Of a stretch of 64,000 nucleotides of DNA, positions 34,713 through 46,392 are shown one piece after another. The DNA is from Siphonodentalium dalli (lineage: Eukaryota > Mollusca > Scaphopoda > Gadilida > Siphonodentaliidae): positions 216,424,151 through 216,488,150 of the forward strand of contig CP136065.1 of NCBI GenBank assembly GCA_032622095.1. The letters are read 5' to 3'. Both the position numbers and the translations under genes were made by a program. Under the pieces are notes generated by a model, which was not told where the DNA came from, ran no database searches, and was given only the letters and a program-made list of their open reading frames with translations. Position 1 is the stretch's first letter; the number at the start of each line of letters is the position of its first letter.

Positions 34713-35639
34713 AAACTATAGGCTGGCTTTGTAAAATTGAACAAACCCACCCATTTCAAGTATATATTCTATATTGTTCCAGAAATTTGTCTCTTTGTTC
34801 TGTGAATCATTAGATGTGTCCTTTAGTTCGTAAAAGTGACATTTAACGAATTAACAGACAGAGTATAGAGTTATCTCTCATGCATCTTGAAAACATTGGG
34901 ATACGAGAGGGCCAAATGGCATATTATGCCTCAATTTCAGCATGTCATCTATTTTTTTTGGGGATAATTTTTATTCCAATATAACCACAATACGGTACAT
35001 GCATACACAGTAATGATATGTGCGGAAAACACAAAGTCACAAACACTTTTCTAATTTCCTATACAGGAGATGTTGTCTTGGCTCGCGGAAACCTTCACAT
35101 TCTAAAGTAATGCAGTTGTATATAAATGTATATAAGATACGTGTGTGTTTATGTTGATGTTCCTTGCTGTGCACCGATATACTTTGGTGCTATTTGTGTA
35201 TACTAGTATGTTACATAGGGAACAGAGTCTATGGAATATCTTTTGTATCATCCCGTCGACCTTTCTCTATTAGCACGAGATGGTTACAATACTTAGTACG
35301 GAATTGGCAACCCATTATAATGTTCTTAGCACCCACATGACTTGAATTAACACATATGAATGATTTACTTTCTGGCATCCATAACATAGATATAAAACAA
35401 AATGTGAAATTGATCAAAATAGTCCAACATTTTGTTTCGGAAACTAAACGTTTTGACCAAAGAAATTAACTTAATTAATAATTAGGACACCAATATGTTT
35501 TCTTTTTCGTCCTGGTATTTTCTCCGCTTTAACATTGTTTACCATAATCACAATTGACGTTGGCACCTCCCACCACCCTACATCATATTTCCTAACGATC
35601 CGCTACAATCATCCTTCACCAGTCATCATACTCTCACAT
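34713..35639. other. No supported gene
   Basis: AT-rich. CTATACAGGAGATGTTG near 35065 resembles an acceptor, but no donor or conserved peptide follows. Confidence 0.5.
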
Positions 35640-35798
35640 TCCACACAGCTGTAAATAAGTTTATTATTGTGCCACTTTCTCCAGTATGTAATTTTGTAAC
35701 AATGTATACCGGTGAGGGGCTCAGTAAGTTATGTAACTTGTGCCCCAATCCACTTTGTATTATTACAAATACCCACACACTCAATTTATCTTTCGAAA
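35640..35798 (+). mobile_element. Non-LTR retrotransposon 3' tail fragment
   Basis: AACTTGTGCCCCAATCCACT and GGGGCTCAGTAAGTTATG match (inverted) the stretch at 59905-60010, which belongs to a LINE remnant with a recognisable C-terminal coding piece. Only the 3' UTR survives here. Confidence 0.6.
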
Positions 35799-35802
35799 TT
35801 AA

Positions 35803-36155
35803 CCCTTTACCCAACAAACCGGCCAAAAACGGCCAAATAAAGCTGCAACAGCCTAAAATATCTTCGGTCTGTCTCAATAGAATCATACAAATATGGATAT
35901 CATTGGAACCGGCTCCTTGACCACATTGTGATAGTTACAGTTATGCCCTGTGCCAATGCATTCTCTTATATATGCGAGTCGACCATAGGTCGCCTCGCAT
36001 ATATTAGAGAATGCATTGGCCTTACATTCTTTAACAATTTTATAATTTTTAATGTGTTAATCCAATGCATTATCTTATATATGCGAGGCGACCTATGGTC
36101 GACTCGCATATATAAGAGAATGCATTGGCACAGGGCCGTTCTGTTGGGTAAAGGG
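35803..36155 (+). mobile_element. TTAA-target MITE family 1, copy d
   Basis: TTAA flanks at 35799-35802 and 36156-36159, same ends and orientation as copy b. Shorter because about 40 bp between the two hairpins are missing. One hairpin has a mismatch (ATATTAGAG) that weakens its stem. Confidence 0.93.
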
Positions 36156-36159
36156 TTAA

Positions 36160-36521
36160 TATCATATTTGGAAATATTATAGGTTTTGCTCGGCTAGAGT
36201 TTTCTATGTCCGATAACGAACTACCACGGAATTCACTATGCAGACTACATTTGAAATAAAAAGTGTCATTAATTTTGTTCTGAACATTTATATATCCAAC
36301 ATTTAACAGATGAGTCTATCCAGGTTGTGTCAAGGTATCTTTTACTTTCTCTTTCAATTGAGTACGTTGATATAATACTTAATAATATTTAATTCAAATA
36401 AGCCAATGGGATGGGGGATAAGTCATGTGGAAGAATGCAGGTGGAATATTATCCCAACTGAAATTGGGTATAGGAAAAAAACTACGAATTGTGCATATGG
36501 ACATTGGGACTCAGGCACCCA
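36160..36521. other. No supported gene
   Basis: AT-rich lead-in to the mini-exon array. If the array belongs to a gene whose start is upstream, this would be intron. Confidence 0.5.
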
Positions 36522-36573
36522 TAACAGTGTGGCCTCGATTAATCTTGCTTAACAATTTTTTTGTCTTTTTCAG

Positions 36574-36618
36574 CAGTTACCAAACCGTGTCCCAGAAACA
36601 CGTACCCTCGCGCCAATG
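36574..36618 (+). CDS. Mini-exon 1 of the Pro-rich array (45 nt, phase 1-1)
   Basis: T-rich acceptor TCTTTTTCAG; donor at AATG/GTAATT. In phase 1 it reads VTKPCPRNTYPRAN and ends one base into a Gly codon, so it is symmetric and can be skipped or repeated without frame change. One Cys per unit is conserved in copies 1, 5 and 6. If spliced to a signal-peptide exon it would add a 15-residue Pro/Arg/Asn-rich repeat to a secreted protein. The array could also be a decayed duplication; the frame-keeping copies argue for use. Confidence 0.5.
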
Positions 36619-36690
36619 GTAATTATCCAGCTAACCCTTAACAGTGTGGCCTCGATTAATTTTGCTTAATACATTTGTTTTCTTTTTCAG

Positions 36691-36729
36691 CAACTACCAA
36701 AACCGTGTCATAGAAACACGTACCCTCCC
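36691..36729 (+). pseudogene. Mini-exon 2, dead copy
   Basis: An extra A (ACCAAAACC for ACCAAACC) shifts the frame so that phase 1 meets TAG at once. The 3' part and the GTAATT donor are missing beside the inserted MITE. Confidence 0.75.
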
Positions 36730-36733
36730 TTAA

Positions 36734-37220
36734 TGGTACTCAATCCGATTCGATGGTCCCCATATAATCAGATTCCAACAACAACATTTCTTGAAATGGC
36801 GCTTCAGTATCAGAATCGAATAATTGCCCAAAAATAATGCCAACAACAGTCAACTATAGTATAAAATTGCCCAAAACGTGTTGTTTATAAAAAAAATGTC
36901 AACGAAATATGGCCGGATTTTCAAATTTATAATAGCCAAAGCCACTTGATTTTAGAGTTATCCATCTTCATCTGCAATTTTGTCCGAGATCGTTACCTTA
37001 ATGATTTTTCCAGCCCACCAATAAGTACATATCTCGAGAAATAACAAATTGCAAAAATATATATATGATCACTCTGAGTAAGTGTGTTCCCCGACTCAAC
37101 AAATTGCAAAAATATATATATGATCACTCTAAGTGGGTTCCCCGACTCGAATCAAACATGTTTTTACTCCCGAAGCCAAAGAAATAGTAATTTGGGAGCG
37201 TTAATTCGGATTATGCATCT
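36734..37220. mobile_element. TTAA-target MITE family 2, copy c
   Basis: TTAA at 36730-36733 and 37221-37224; left end TGGTACTCAATCCGATT. It entered the TTAA at the end of a mini-exon unit (ACCCTTAACAGTGTGG in the other units). Has an internal ~45-bp duplication (AAATATATATATGATCACTC twice, 37055-37140). Confidence 0.9.
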
Positions 37221-37271
37221 TTAACATTGTGTCCTCGATTAATTTTTCTCAACACATTTTTTCTTTTTCAG

Positions 37272-37316
37272 CAACTACCAACCCGTTTCCTAGAAACACG
37301 TACTATGACGCCAATG
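37272..37316 (+). CDS. Mini-exon 3 (45 nt, phase 1-1)
   Basis: Acceptor TTCTTTTTCAG, donor AATG/GTAATT. Reads TTNPFPRNTYYDAN in phase 1. It keeps frame and length but has lost the Cys found in its neighbours, so it is the most divergent of the open copies. Confidence 0.45.
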
Positions 37317-37388
37317 GTAATTATCCAGCTTACCCTTAACAGTGTGGCGTCGATTAATTTTGCTTAACACATTTTTGTCATTTTTCAG

Positions 37389-37434
37389 CAACTACCAAAA
37401 CCGTGTCGTAGAAACACCTACCATCGCGCCAATG
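37389..37434 (+). pseudogene. Mini-exon 4, frameshifted (46 nt)
   Basis: Splice sites look intact, but the extra A makes the exon 46 nt and closes the phase-1 frame with TAG. In another phase it reads QLPKPCRRNTYHRAN, so the residues are recognisable. Inclusion would truncate the protein; it may be skipped. Confidence 0.65.
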
Positions 37435-37506
37435 GTAATTATCCAGCTAACCCTTAACAGTCTGGCCTCGATTAATTTTGCTTAAAACATTTTTTGTCTT
37501 TTTCAG

Positions 37507-37551
37507 CAGTTACCAAACCGTGTCACAGAAACACGTACTCTCGCGCCAATG
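37507..37551 (+). CDS. Mini-exon 5 (45 nt, phase 1-1)
   Basis: Acceptor GTCTTTTTCAG, donor AATG/GTAATT. Reads VTKPCHRNTYSRAN. Same Cys and Pro positions as mini-exons 1 and 6. Confidence 0.5.
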
Positions 37552-37622
37552 GTAATTATCCAGCGAACCCTTAATAGTGTGGCCTCGATTAATTTTGCTG
37601 AATTTTTTTTTGTCTTTTTCAG

Positions 37623-37694
37623 CAGTTACCAAACCGTGTCCTAGAAACCAGTACCCTCGCGCCAATGGTGTTTATCCAGCTCAACCAAATCCCG
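37623..37694 (+). CDS. Exon 6 of the array (72 nt, phase 1-1, strong donor)
   Basis: Acceptor TTGTCTTTTTCAG. The inner donor of the other copies is changed (AATGGTGTTT), and the exon runs on to CCCG/GTAAGTACTG, a strong consensus donor. Phase 1 reads VTKPCPRNQYPRANGVYPAQ then PNP and one base of Gly. The first 45 nt match the mini-exons, so this is the array member that kept a full-length 3' end. It joins in frame to 47731-47790 (G/GT codon split at both sides). The Pro/Tyr/Asn-rich composition suits an extracellular structural protein; the family is not recognised. Confidence 0.6.
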
Positions 37695-37712
37695 GTAAGT
37701 ACTGTACACTAT

Positions 37713-37772
37713 AGTTCTCCATTTCTCAACACCCAATATCTATAGATATTAGGTGTTGAGTAATGGAGAATT
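37713..37772. repeat. Near-perfect palindrome just inside the intron after exon 6
   Basis: TTCTCCATTTCTCAACACC and GGTGTTGAGTAATGGAGAA pair around AATATCTATAGATATT, giving a stem of about 27 bp. It starts about 18 nt downstream of the GTAAGT donor. Confidence 0.85.
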
Positions 37773-38570
37773 ATGAAACGTCTACCACATGGGGTTGCGG
37801 TTGACACCATCAAGCCCCTATTTCTACATTTTTGTCGCCGAAATTGTTTTTCGGGGGACTATATCACCGATGTCCGATGCGCTGTCGTCCGTTCCAAATG
37901 GCTTCCGGATGGTATCTTGTGGTCCTTGCGATTTCCGGATTATAACATTAGTTTTAGTCATCTGATTGCTTTCAAATTGTGTACATGGATATCTAACGTG
38001 ACAATACAGGTCATGTTCGAATATCGGTGCGGACCGCCCATTTTTTCCCAGAGTGACGGTCCTTGTCAACTAAGAATTTCCTATTTTGGTTTCCGGATGA
38101 AGATGGTTTGTTGTTGTTATCTTATTGGTTTTCAAATTTGGTATCTGGAATTACATACATGAGCATTCTTCAGGTGACTTTCAAATTTGGGTTTGGTCAA
38201 CTCATTTTTACCGGAGTTATGACCCTTGTTTATTTATAATTCCCGATTATTTCAGTTTCTGGATGATAAATTCATAGACTTAGAATTTACTGAAGCTAAG
38301 TTTTATTCAATGATTGTTCGTAGAATAATTTTTGTTCATTTCCGAAAAAGCAATGGGTCACAAAAAGTCAACGGTCAAATACAGTCACCATATTCGGGGG
38401 ACGTATGGCCTAGCAGCCTTTTATTCATTTTATAATTGCCTGATGAGCGGATATATGGCGTAGGAAATTCCTTAGTGTAAACGAGAATGAAGCGTGGCTA
38501 ATAATGAATATATACGCATAACCATACGAGACCTTGGGAATATTCATACACACATTTCAAATACCAGCCG
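37773..38570. repeat. Degenerate dispersed repeat (GTTCGAATAT class) and intron sequence
   Basis: Blocks such as GACAATACAGGTCATGTTCG, CTGATTGCTTTCAAATTGTG and GAGTTATGACCCTTGTTTAT resemble the repeat at 23573-23965. The 129-codon frame at 37773 follows these repeats and is not taken as a gene. Confidence 0.5.
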
Positions 38571-38578
38571 CATATTAA

Positions 38579-39634
38579 AGGGAGACGCATTTGAGTGAAC
38601 ATTTTGCGTAAATCCAGCTAAAAATGGCAAGAGGTTTTCAATAATCATCTTCATTGTATGTAGAATCTGAGAATTTATTGAGAAACGACACAAATAATTT
38701 ATTTTAATACATTTGATATGTTGCAAATATGTTCTTTTTTGTCCCTTTCGGTATCAAGAACTGTTAGAGTTATTAATAATTTCAAACAACTCGGCAATCT
38801 CCAAATAGTTTGTCTTGGCTCTATGAGAGGAGGCTTCAGTTATACTGAGAGGTTGAAAATTCTATTTTCTTTGTTGTTCCTTTCTGTAATAAGAACTGGT
38901 AGACTATTTAATATTTCACACAACTCGGCAATCACGAAATAGCTTACTGTCATGGGTCTATGAGAGGAGGCTTCCTTTATATCATGGTGTTGAGTTAGAT
39001 TTTTAATTGCAAAATATTGCATCATACCCCCACAAATTATAATGAAGAATAAAGCAGTCACAGATATTCCAGCCCAATGGAAACAGATGTTGATATGCAG
39101 TGTGGTCCTGAGTGGACAATCAACTAGCAGGGGGCAATCAACTAGCATTAGGCCACAGTGTTAAGAGATATGGTTATCATGCAGCTTTAACCCATGACCC
39201 AGAACTCGTCTCAACCCAATTTTTCATTGATCAAAGGCATGGCATGAACATTCTCAAATATAGAACATTAGTTATTGGTTGTTACCTTTATAAATGAAAA
39301 TAGTCATTAAATTTCATGTATCAAGAATAATTAAGTCTCCACTCATGATCTTCAGATATGATATCATGGATATATGAACTGCACTTTTGAAAAAAAATCT
39401 ATATTACAGAAATTCTTGTTACTTGAACACAGTAAAATTGTTATTATTTTTATGCCATACAAGTGAATAAAATGAGATTATAATATCCAATGTTTTTCGA
39501 TGGTCCTTAAATATTGTGTTACAATAATTGCTTGTACCAAATTTCACAAAGAAATTCCTGACAGATTTTGAGAAAATCCATTTTGAAATACCAGGAAATG
39601 TTGGCAAAAAAAAGAAAGAAGGTGTGTCGGACCC
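38579..39634 (+). mobile_element. TTAA-ended element family 6, full-length copy
   Basis: Flanked by TTAA at 38575-38578 and 39635-39638. Ends AGGGAGACGCATTTG and GTGTCGGACCC are weakly inverted. Matches 13095-13858 in reverse complement, including CTATGAGAGGAGGCTTC, CCATGACCCA and ATCATGGATATATGAACTGC. A ~180-bp internal tandem duplication (38735-38965) is present in this copy. No open frame of note. Confidence 0.7.
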
Positions 39635-39640
39635 TTAACC

Positions 39641-40529
39641 CGGGCTCGAGATGCTAATTGCGAAAGACCAGACGACCCAAATTGACAATTCAAATTGACA
39701 CACAAAGCTTTTGAAAATCACCGGGTATAAATATACCCATGCATCACTTATGTTATGTGTCATGTTAACGTCCTACACCAGGAGAAGACAATTCATTCTG
39801 AGGCCCCCTCTATACACACATGCGGAATAATGGGCAATATTCATAATGTGTATTGTATAGCTAGTTGGCAAACATATTACTTTTTATATTTTAATTGTTT
39901 AAAGTGCCAACAGGATTATATAGTATTTCTTGTTTTGATAGTATTTTTTTCAATATTGACTTGAGTGGCTGGCACTGAGATTAGAATGCGCTCTAACTAT
40001 ATAAACATTGTTGAATTTATATACTGATTTGTATCATTCAATACAGAGTGGTTTACCCTCTACATGCATGTGACTTGATATAACATTAGATGTTGCATTA
40101 TGTGTTACATATTTGTGAAAAATATCATGTCACAAAAGAACCAAATGATTGAATATACAACTACAAACAACTAAGCTCCATGTTCATTCAATTCGTGGGA
40201 AAACTAGGCAGTTAGAAAAATAATTTAATCAAAAACTGCATATTACCACATCAACCAACTAATTATTTAAAAAATCTATAATTTTGTGATTTAATAAGTT
40301 ATGATGCAAAATTGAAGAAATAACAACTGTTCTCTGAGAAAGGTGTGTAATTGCTGATAACTATCAGCAAACAGGGATTGTACTACTTATTTTTTTAATT
40401 TTATAAACCATAAAGTAAATATTCAACACAAACCTAGTTCCCATTACACGAATTGTCTGGCAATGGTTCTAACATACAGTGTATACCTATATATACAATG
40501 TACTATCTTAAATGAATTTGTATTGTATG
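39641..40529. other. No supported gene
   Basis: AT-rich intron-like sequence; no repeat border or splice-bounded frame seen. Confidence 0.55.
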
Positions 40530-41985
40530 TTGTCTGAAAAAGATCATCTCTCAAATGGACCGAAATAATTTCATATGTTGTCTATTTGTGAAAAAAGCAA
40601 GTCTCAAAAGGACCCATAATATTTCATATGTTATCAATTTGTGAAAAATAACAAGTCTCAAATGGACCCAAATTATTTCGTATGTTGTACATTTGTGAAA
40701 AATAACATGTCTCAAAAGGATCCAAATTATTACACATGTTATATATTGTGAAAGATAACATCATCAAAAGGACCCAAGGTATGTCATATGGTTTCAATTC
40801 GTGTCAAATAGCATGTCCCAAAGGGAACCAAATTATTTCATGTGTTGTCAGAAAAATAGCATGTTCCACAAAGACCCAAATTATTATATATGTTGTCTTT
40901 TTGTCAAAAATAGCCTGTCTTAAAACGACCCAAATTATCTCAAATAATGTATAATTGTGAAACATATGTCTCAAAAGGACCATTTCATATGTCTACTTGT
41001 GAAAAACGCATGTTTCAAAAGGACCCAAATTATTTCATATGTTGTCCAATTGTGAAAAATAGTATGCTACAACAGGAACCAAATTATTTCATAGATTGTC
41101 AATTTATGAAAAATAGCAAGCCTAAAAAGGACCCAGATTATTTCATGTTGTCTGTGTAAAACAGCATGTCACACAAAGACACAAACTATTTCATATGTTG
41201 TTCATTAGCTTATTCACGAGGACCCAAATTATTACATATGTTGTCTTTTTGCCAAAAGTAGCTTGTCTTAAAAAGACCTAAATTATTTCAAATAATGTCT
41301 AATTGTGAAACATATGTCTCAAAAGGACTATCTCATATGTCTACCTGTGAAAAAAGCATGCTTCAAAAGGACCCAAATTATTTCATATGTTGTCCAATTG
41401 TGAAAAATAGTATGCTACAAAAGGACCCAATTTTTTTTTCATAGATTGTCAATTTATGAAATATAGCAAGCCTAAAAAGGACCCAAATTATTTCATGTTG
41501 TCTGAAAAATAGCATGTCACACAAACACACAAATTATTTCATATGTTGCTTATTCGTGAGAAATAGCAAGTCCCTAAAGGACCTAAATTAATCCATATGT
41601 TATCAATCTGAAAAATTGCATGTCTCAAAAGAACCAAAGTATTCCATATATTGTCAATTTGTGAAAGACACATATCTCTAAGGTACCAAAAATATGTCAC
41701 ATGATGTTAATCTGAGCAAGATAGTATGTCCACAAGGGACCCAAATTATTTCATATTTTGTCTGAAACATAGTATGTTATTTGTTTGTGAAAATTAACAT
41801 GTCATAAAAAGGACCCAAAATATAACATTATCAAAAGGACCCAAATTATTCCATGTATTGTCAATTTGTGGAAAATAGCATTCTCAAAAGTACCCAAATT
41901 ATTCCATATGTTGTCTATTTGTGAAACATGCATTTTAAAATGGACCCAAATATCTCATATGTTGTCACCCTGGTTTGTGTTACTG
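40530..41985. repeat. ~60-65-bp degenerate satellite
   Basis: The core AAAAGGACCCAAATTATTTC, ATATGTTGTC, TTTGTGAAAAATAGCATGTC recurs more than 20 times with point changes and short indels. The degree of decay suggests an old array. Larger blocks such as 40960-41120 and 41300-41470 resemble each other, hinting at segmental duplication within the array. Confidence 0.92.
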
Positions 41986-43258
41986 AAAACCTCACGTACG
42001 AGTAAAACCCTCTCAAATACTACAAGGAACTTCGGGAAAATTCTTTATCACTCTTCCGTCTATAACTGTTACATTGCAGCCACCCACATATATAAGTAAA
42101 CACACATTTTAACTGACCCCCCTCCCCCAATAATTTCTACGGTTATGAAAAGCTACTGGTAAACCTTGCAAAACCTCTCTATTAGGAGGCATGACCCACT
42201 CTTGATGGACAAATACTGGGAAAACAGTATTTGATACATACAAATATACTATCATATAAAAACAAGACAAACCTAGTTGTTTAAGACCATGTATATAGGC
42301 TGCAAAAAATCCAAATATCACGAAACGTTTCAAAAAGATTTCTGTACTTTCTTATAACTCAGTAATCTGTTCGTCCCAACATCAGAAGAATCCTGACAGT
42401 GTATTGTGGGGTCACTAACGCGGGTCGTTGGAAATTAAGAAATAGGGGTGGTTTGCAATGTTAACTATATCAGCGTATATTGGAATAGTGGTAAATATGT
42501 ATAAAGTATGTTGAAAAGATCAGTTCCCTAAATAATATTGCATTAACATGCGATATGCAGTTAAGAGTTACCCCTAGTCGTAACCAAACGTGTATCTAAT
42601 TACAAACAGATTGATTACATTCCCTGTTGAAATGGAAGCACCCCTCCGTGTATAACCCGCACGTAGTTGAAACTTCATCGGCCCACGAGACACGACAGTC
42701 TCGTGCAAAATCACGGTTTGATGTGTGTCACACATTATATGCCTGTCGCGATATAGTGACCTAGTCCATACATTATATGCATAACAGCAGGGTAGGCAAC
42801 TCTATTTTATTTTATTTTTCTATAGACTAGCTTACAATGCAAAGTAGAGTTGCCTCTCATGGACCGATTAAATTATAATGTCAAGAGCCCAGTGACAGAG
42901 AGGTGTGAGCTTTAATGTGTTTATAAATTACGTTAAAATAACATGTTATGCTAACGTTTTCTATTATTATATTGTTCTCAAGTACATGTTTGTATTTGTA
43001 TTATATATTTTGTTTGTGTGGTAATGTATTATGCAGTCTGTTAACACAAAACAATTCAGCCTTTATAACAATAGTTGTCGACGGAATTACATTCTGACAT
43101 AGAACCACGACGAAAATCGCAATATATAAACACTATTTCAGATTCAACCATGAAAATTCATAAATATAACAATTCCAGTGATCATATGAATATCTTTATT
43201 ACTACATGTATATATCAATGCGCGGTCAATTATAATCAAAGATACGTTACATCCATTT
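41986..43258. other. No supported gene; hairpin; region 5' of the LINE
   Basis: CACGAGACACGACAGTCTCGTG at ~42682-42703 is a short stem-loop. The LINE's true 5' end may lie here, but I see no boundary or ORF1. Confidence 0.5.
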
Positions 43259-46200
43259 ATGTCGACAATAGCTGAATTAAACTTGGACGAGATTCAGGAA
43301 CTATCACAATATAATTTGAGCGCCAAACTAGATCAAGAATTTGATGATCAAGATAATCCCCATATGGACTTTGCCCTGGTAAACCAAAACTGTAAATATT
43401 TCTCGCCTGAACAATTTAGAACAGAAATAAGAAAAGAATCAAGCGACTTCTTAATAATGGGACTAAATTGTCGGAGCTTAAATGCAAATTGGGATTCATT
43501 AACTCAATTTTTGGTTGAAACACAAGAAACAGAAAATGTCTTTGATATAATTGCACTAAGCGAAGTTTTTAAAATAAATAATGCAACAGAATTCTCCCTA
43601 TCCGGATATCAGAATATCGAATACAAAACAAGACCAGAGACCGATGACGGTAGAGGTGGAGTCGGGCTCTTTATTCGGGAAAATCTTTCATATTGTGCAA
43701 GACCTGATCTATCGGTGTTTATTCCACATGTGATAGAAACGATTTTTGTTTAACTTAATCCAGGCAAACCAAATCGATGCATAATTGGCAGCATATATAG
43801 ACCAAACACTGCTCCGAGGGCAGATATTGACAAATTTATGAAAGAGATTGATGGCATTATGGGTAAACCAAATCAAACAAACTGTAAAGCATATCTTATA
43901 GGTGACTTCAATATAGATCTTTTGAATTTCGACAATCATGAAAAAACGCGCACTTTCATCGATATCGTTTTCACTCTCGGGTTCACTCCTAGCATCACGA
44001 AACCAACCAGGATAACTGAACACTCTGCTACTTTAATTGATAATATCTTCACTAACAACTTGTCTGAAAGAACATCAGGCATTATCATTACAGACGTCTC
44101 GGATCATTTGGCAACATTTCATATCGAACGTTCAAATTTTAAAAGATCTCGCAATGGAGCATCTGTCTTGGAACCATTTAGAATTTTTAGTGAAAGGAAC
44201 ATAAACAAATTCAAGGATACATTGTCAATATCAAGTTACGAAGATGTGTTAAACTGTGAATCAGCAAATGAAGCTTATGACCATTTTCTAGAAATATATA
44301 TGTCTGCATACCATACTGCTTTCCCACTAAAATACCACAAACCACCAAAGAAATATTTAAAGCACCAACCGTGGATGACAAAGGGACTTTTAAAATCTTC
44401 ATTAGAGAAAAATAAATTATATATTCGTAAATTAAAATCTCCGACAAACGCTAATATGCATGCATACAAAGAGTACTATCACGTATATAAGAGAACAATA
44501 CGCAACAGAAAAAAACAATATTATTGCGAGAAAATTAACAACGCAAAGAATGACATGAAAGCGACGTGGACAATCTTAAAACAAGCCATGAATAAAAATT
44601 GTGACCCTCATAGTCCTCCAATTGCATTTATCGATGGTGAAATTAAGATAACACATAAAAAGCAAATAGCGGAACGATTCAACGAATACTTCTCAAAAAT
44701 TGGTAACATGACTGGTAAAAATGTTGACGAAGTCAACACACATTACACTGATTATTTGATCAAAAGAGAATCGGATGAGTTAGAAATAATTGAAACAACA
44801 GAACAGGAAATAATACTCACATGCTACTCATTTAAAGTTAAAGCAAGTAAAGATGTACATGGTCTATCAAATCGATTGATGAAATCATCTATTTATGAAA
44901 CAGCCAAAGCTCTTAAACACATATTCAATCAATCTTTCAAAGAAGGAGTTTTTCCGAAGAAAATGAAAATATCGAGAGTAATACCGATTTTCAAGGGTGG
45001 ACAAAAAGAAAACTTTTCGAACTATCGACCCATCAGCATATTACCATGTTTTTCAAAAATACTTGAAAAAATCATGCAAAAGCGAATTATAGATTTCTTT
45101 GATGAACATGCCCGTTTCTATAAACATCAATATGGATTTAGGAAGGGGCACTCCACCATCATCCAGTAATGCATCTTTTAAATCATGTTGTTGAACAGAA
45201 CGATAAAAAAACCAAAGACTCAACATTAGCAATATTTATTGACCTTTCAAAAGCATTCGACACAATAAGTCATGAAATCCTACTAAATAAGATGGAACAT
45301 TATGGTATTAGGGGGACTGCTAATCATTGGTTTAGAGACTACCTATCAGAGAGGCGACAATATACAGATTATGGTGGAAACATCTCCAGTCTATCCAAAG
45401 TTTCATGTGGTGTCCCTCAAGGATCCATACTCGGACCAACATTTTTTTTAATTTATGTAAATGATATGTCAGTATCCACATCTTTAAATTTATTATCATT
45501 CGCAGATGATACAACCCTATATACATCAGGCTGTGACAGAAGTTTTGTTGAAAATCGGGTAAACTTCGAACTAAAAAACATTCACAATTGGTGTTGTTGT
45601 AATAAGCTCTCCATAAATACAAATAAATGTAATTATATGCTAATTCATCCAGAAAATAATGATCAAAAATGGAAAGAGTTGAAATTATATATAAACACAG
45701 CTGAACTAAACAGAGTAGGGAATATATATGAAGAAACATCCTTGAAATTTTTGGGCATTAATATCGACGAAAATCTCACGTTTAAAAGGCATATTTCAAC
45801 TGTATGCTCTAAGATGGCTCGAGCTATTTATTGTATCAACAAAGTTAAAAAGTTCTTTCCGGGTGACGCACTGCGCACTCTATATTACGCACTTATCGAC
45901 AGTCATATGGTATACGGCATTCAGGTATGGGGTCATGTGGCGACCACAAACAAGATATTTTTATTGCAAAAAAGGGCGATTAGAACAATAACCAATGCTA
46001 GATACAATAGTCACACAGAACCCATTTTCAAAAAAATGAATATTCTGAAATTCAGTGACATTTATAGATATCATACGTCAGTATTCATGCATGACTGGGC
46101 TTATAATAGACTGCCAGGAACCTTCAAAAACTCATTCGGAATTAAACTAGGAACCAACAGTAGACAGGCAGCCGCAGGAAACATTAGACCAAAAGCAACA

Positions 46201-46392
46201 CCAAGAACAACATTTTCAGAAAATCTCCCAGAACATTCTTTTTCGAATATTTGGAACTCAGTTAATAAAAAACAAAAAACTAATAGGAATCGAGAAAACT
46301 ATAAAAAACTAATGAGTGTAGAATTGATCAACCATTATTCCAATAAAATTGAATGCAAAAACAAATTCTGCCCTGATTGCACACACAAATGA
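43259..46392 (+). pseudogene. Endonuclease-reverse transcriptase ORF with one stop and one frameshift
   Basis: The N-terminal part shows the APE-type endonuclease set in order: GLNCRSLN, the Glu of ALSEV, GSIYRPN, LIGDFNIDLL and VSDHLATF. The reverse transcriptase shows FSNYRPISILPCFSKILEK, FIDLSKAFDT, GVPQGSILGP and the catalytic FADDTTLY (~45500). The C-terminal part has VYGIQVWG, LLQKRAIRTI and a final Cys-rich CKNKFCPDC. The frame is broken twice: an in-frame TAA at 43751-43753 between endonuclease motifs, and a single-base slip just before 45169, between GFRKGHST and the next RT block. All catalytic motifs are otherwise present, so inactivation is recent. It lies within the presumed intron between exons 37694 and 47731. 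Confidence 0.93.

Larger units (their letters stand above)
36522..37694 (+). repeat. Tandem array of ~117-bp exon-plus-intron units (6 copies)
   Basis: Each unit holds an intron-like part (CAGTGTGGCCTCGATTAATT, then a T-rich tract ending TTTTTCAG) and an exon-like part (ACCGTGTCCTAGAAACACG...CGCCAATGGTAATTATCC). Unit starts fall near 36522, 36638, 37221, 37338, 37456 and 37572. A TTAA MITE (36734-37220) is inserted at the boundary of units 2 and 3. Copies 2 and 4 carry an extra A in the exon part. Confidence 0.9.
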
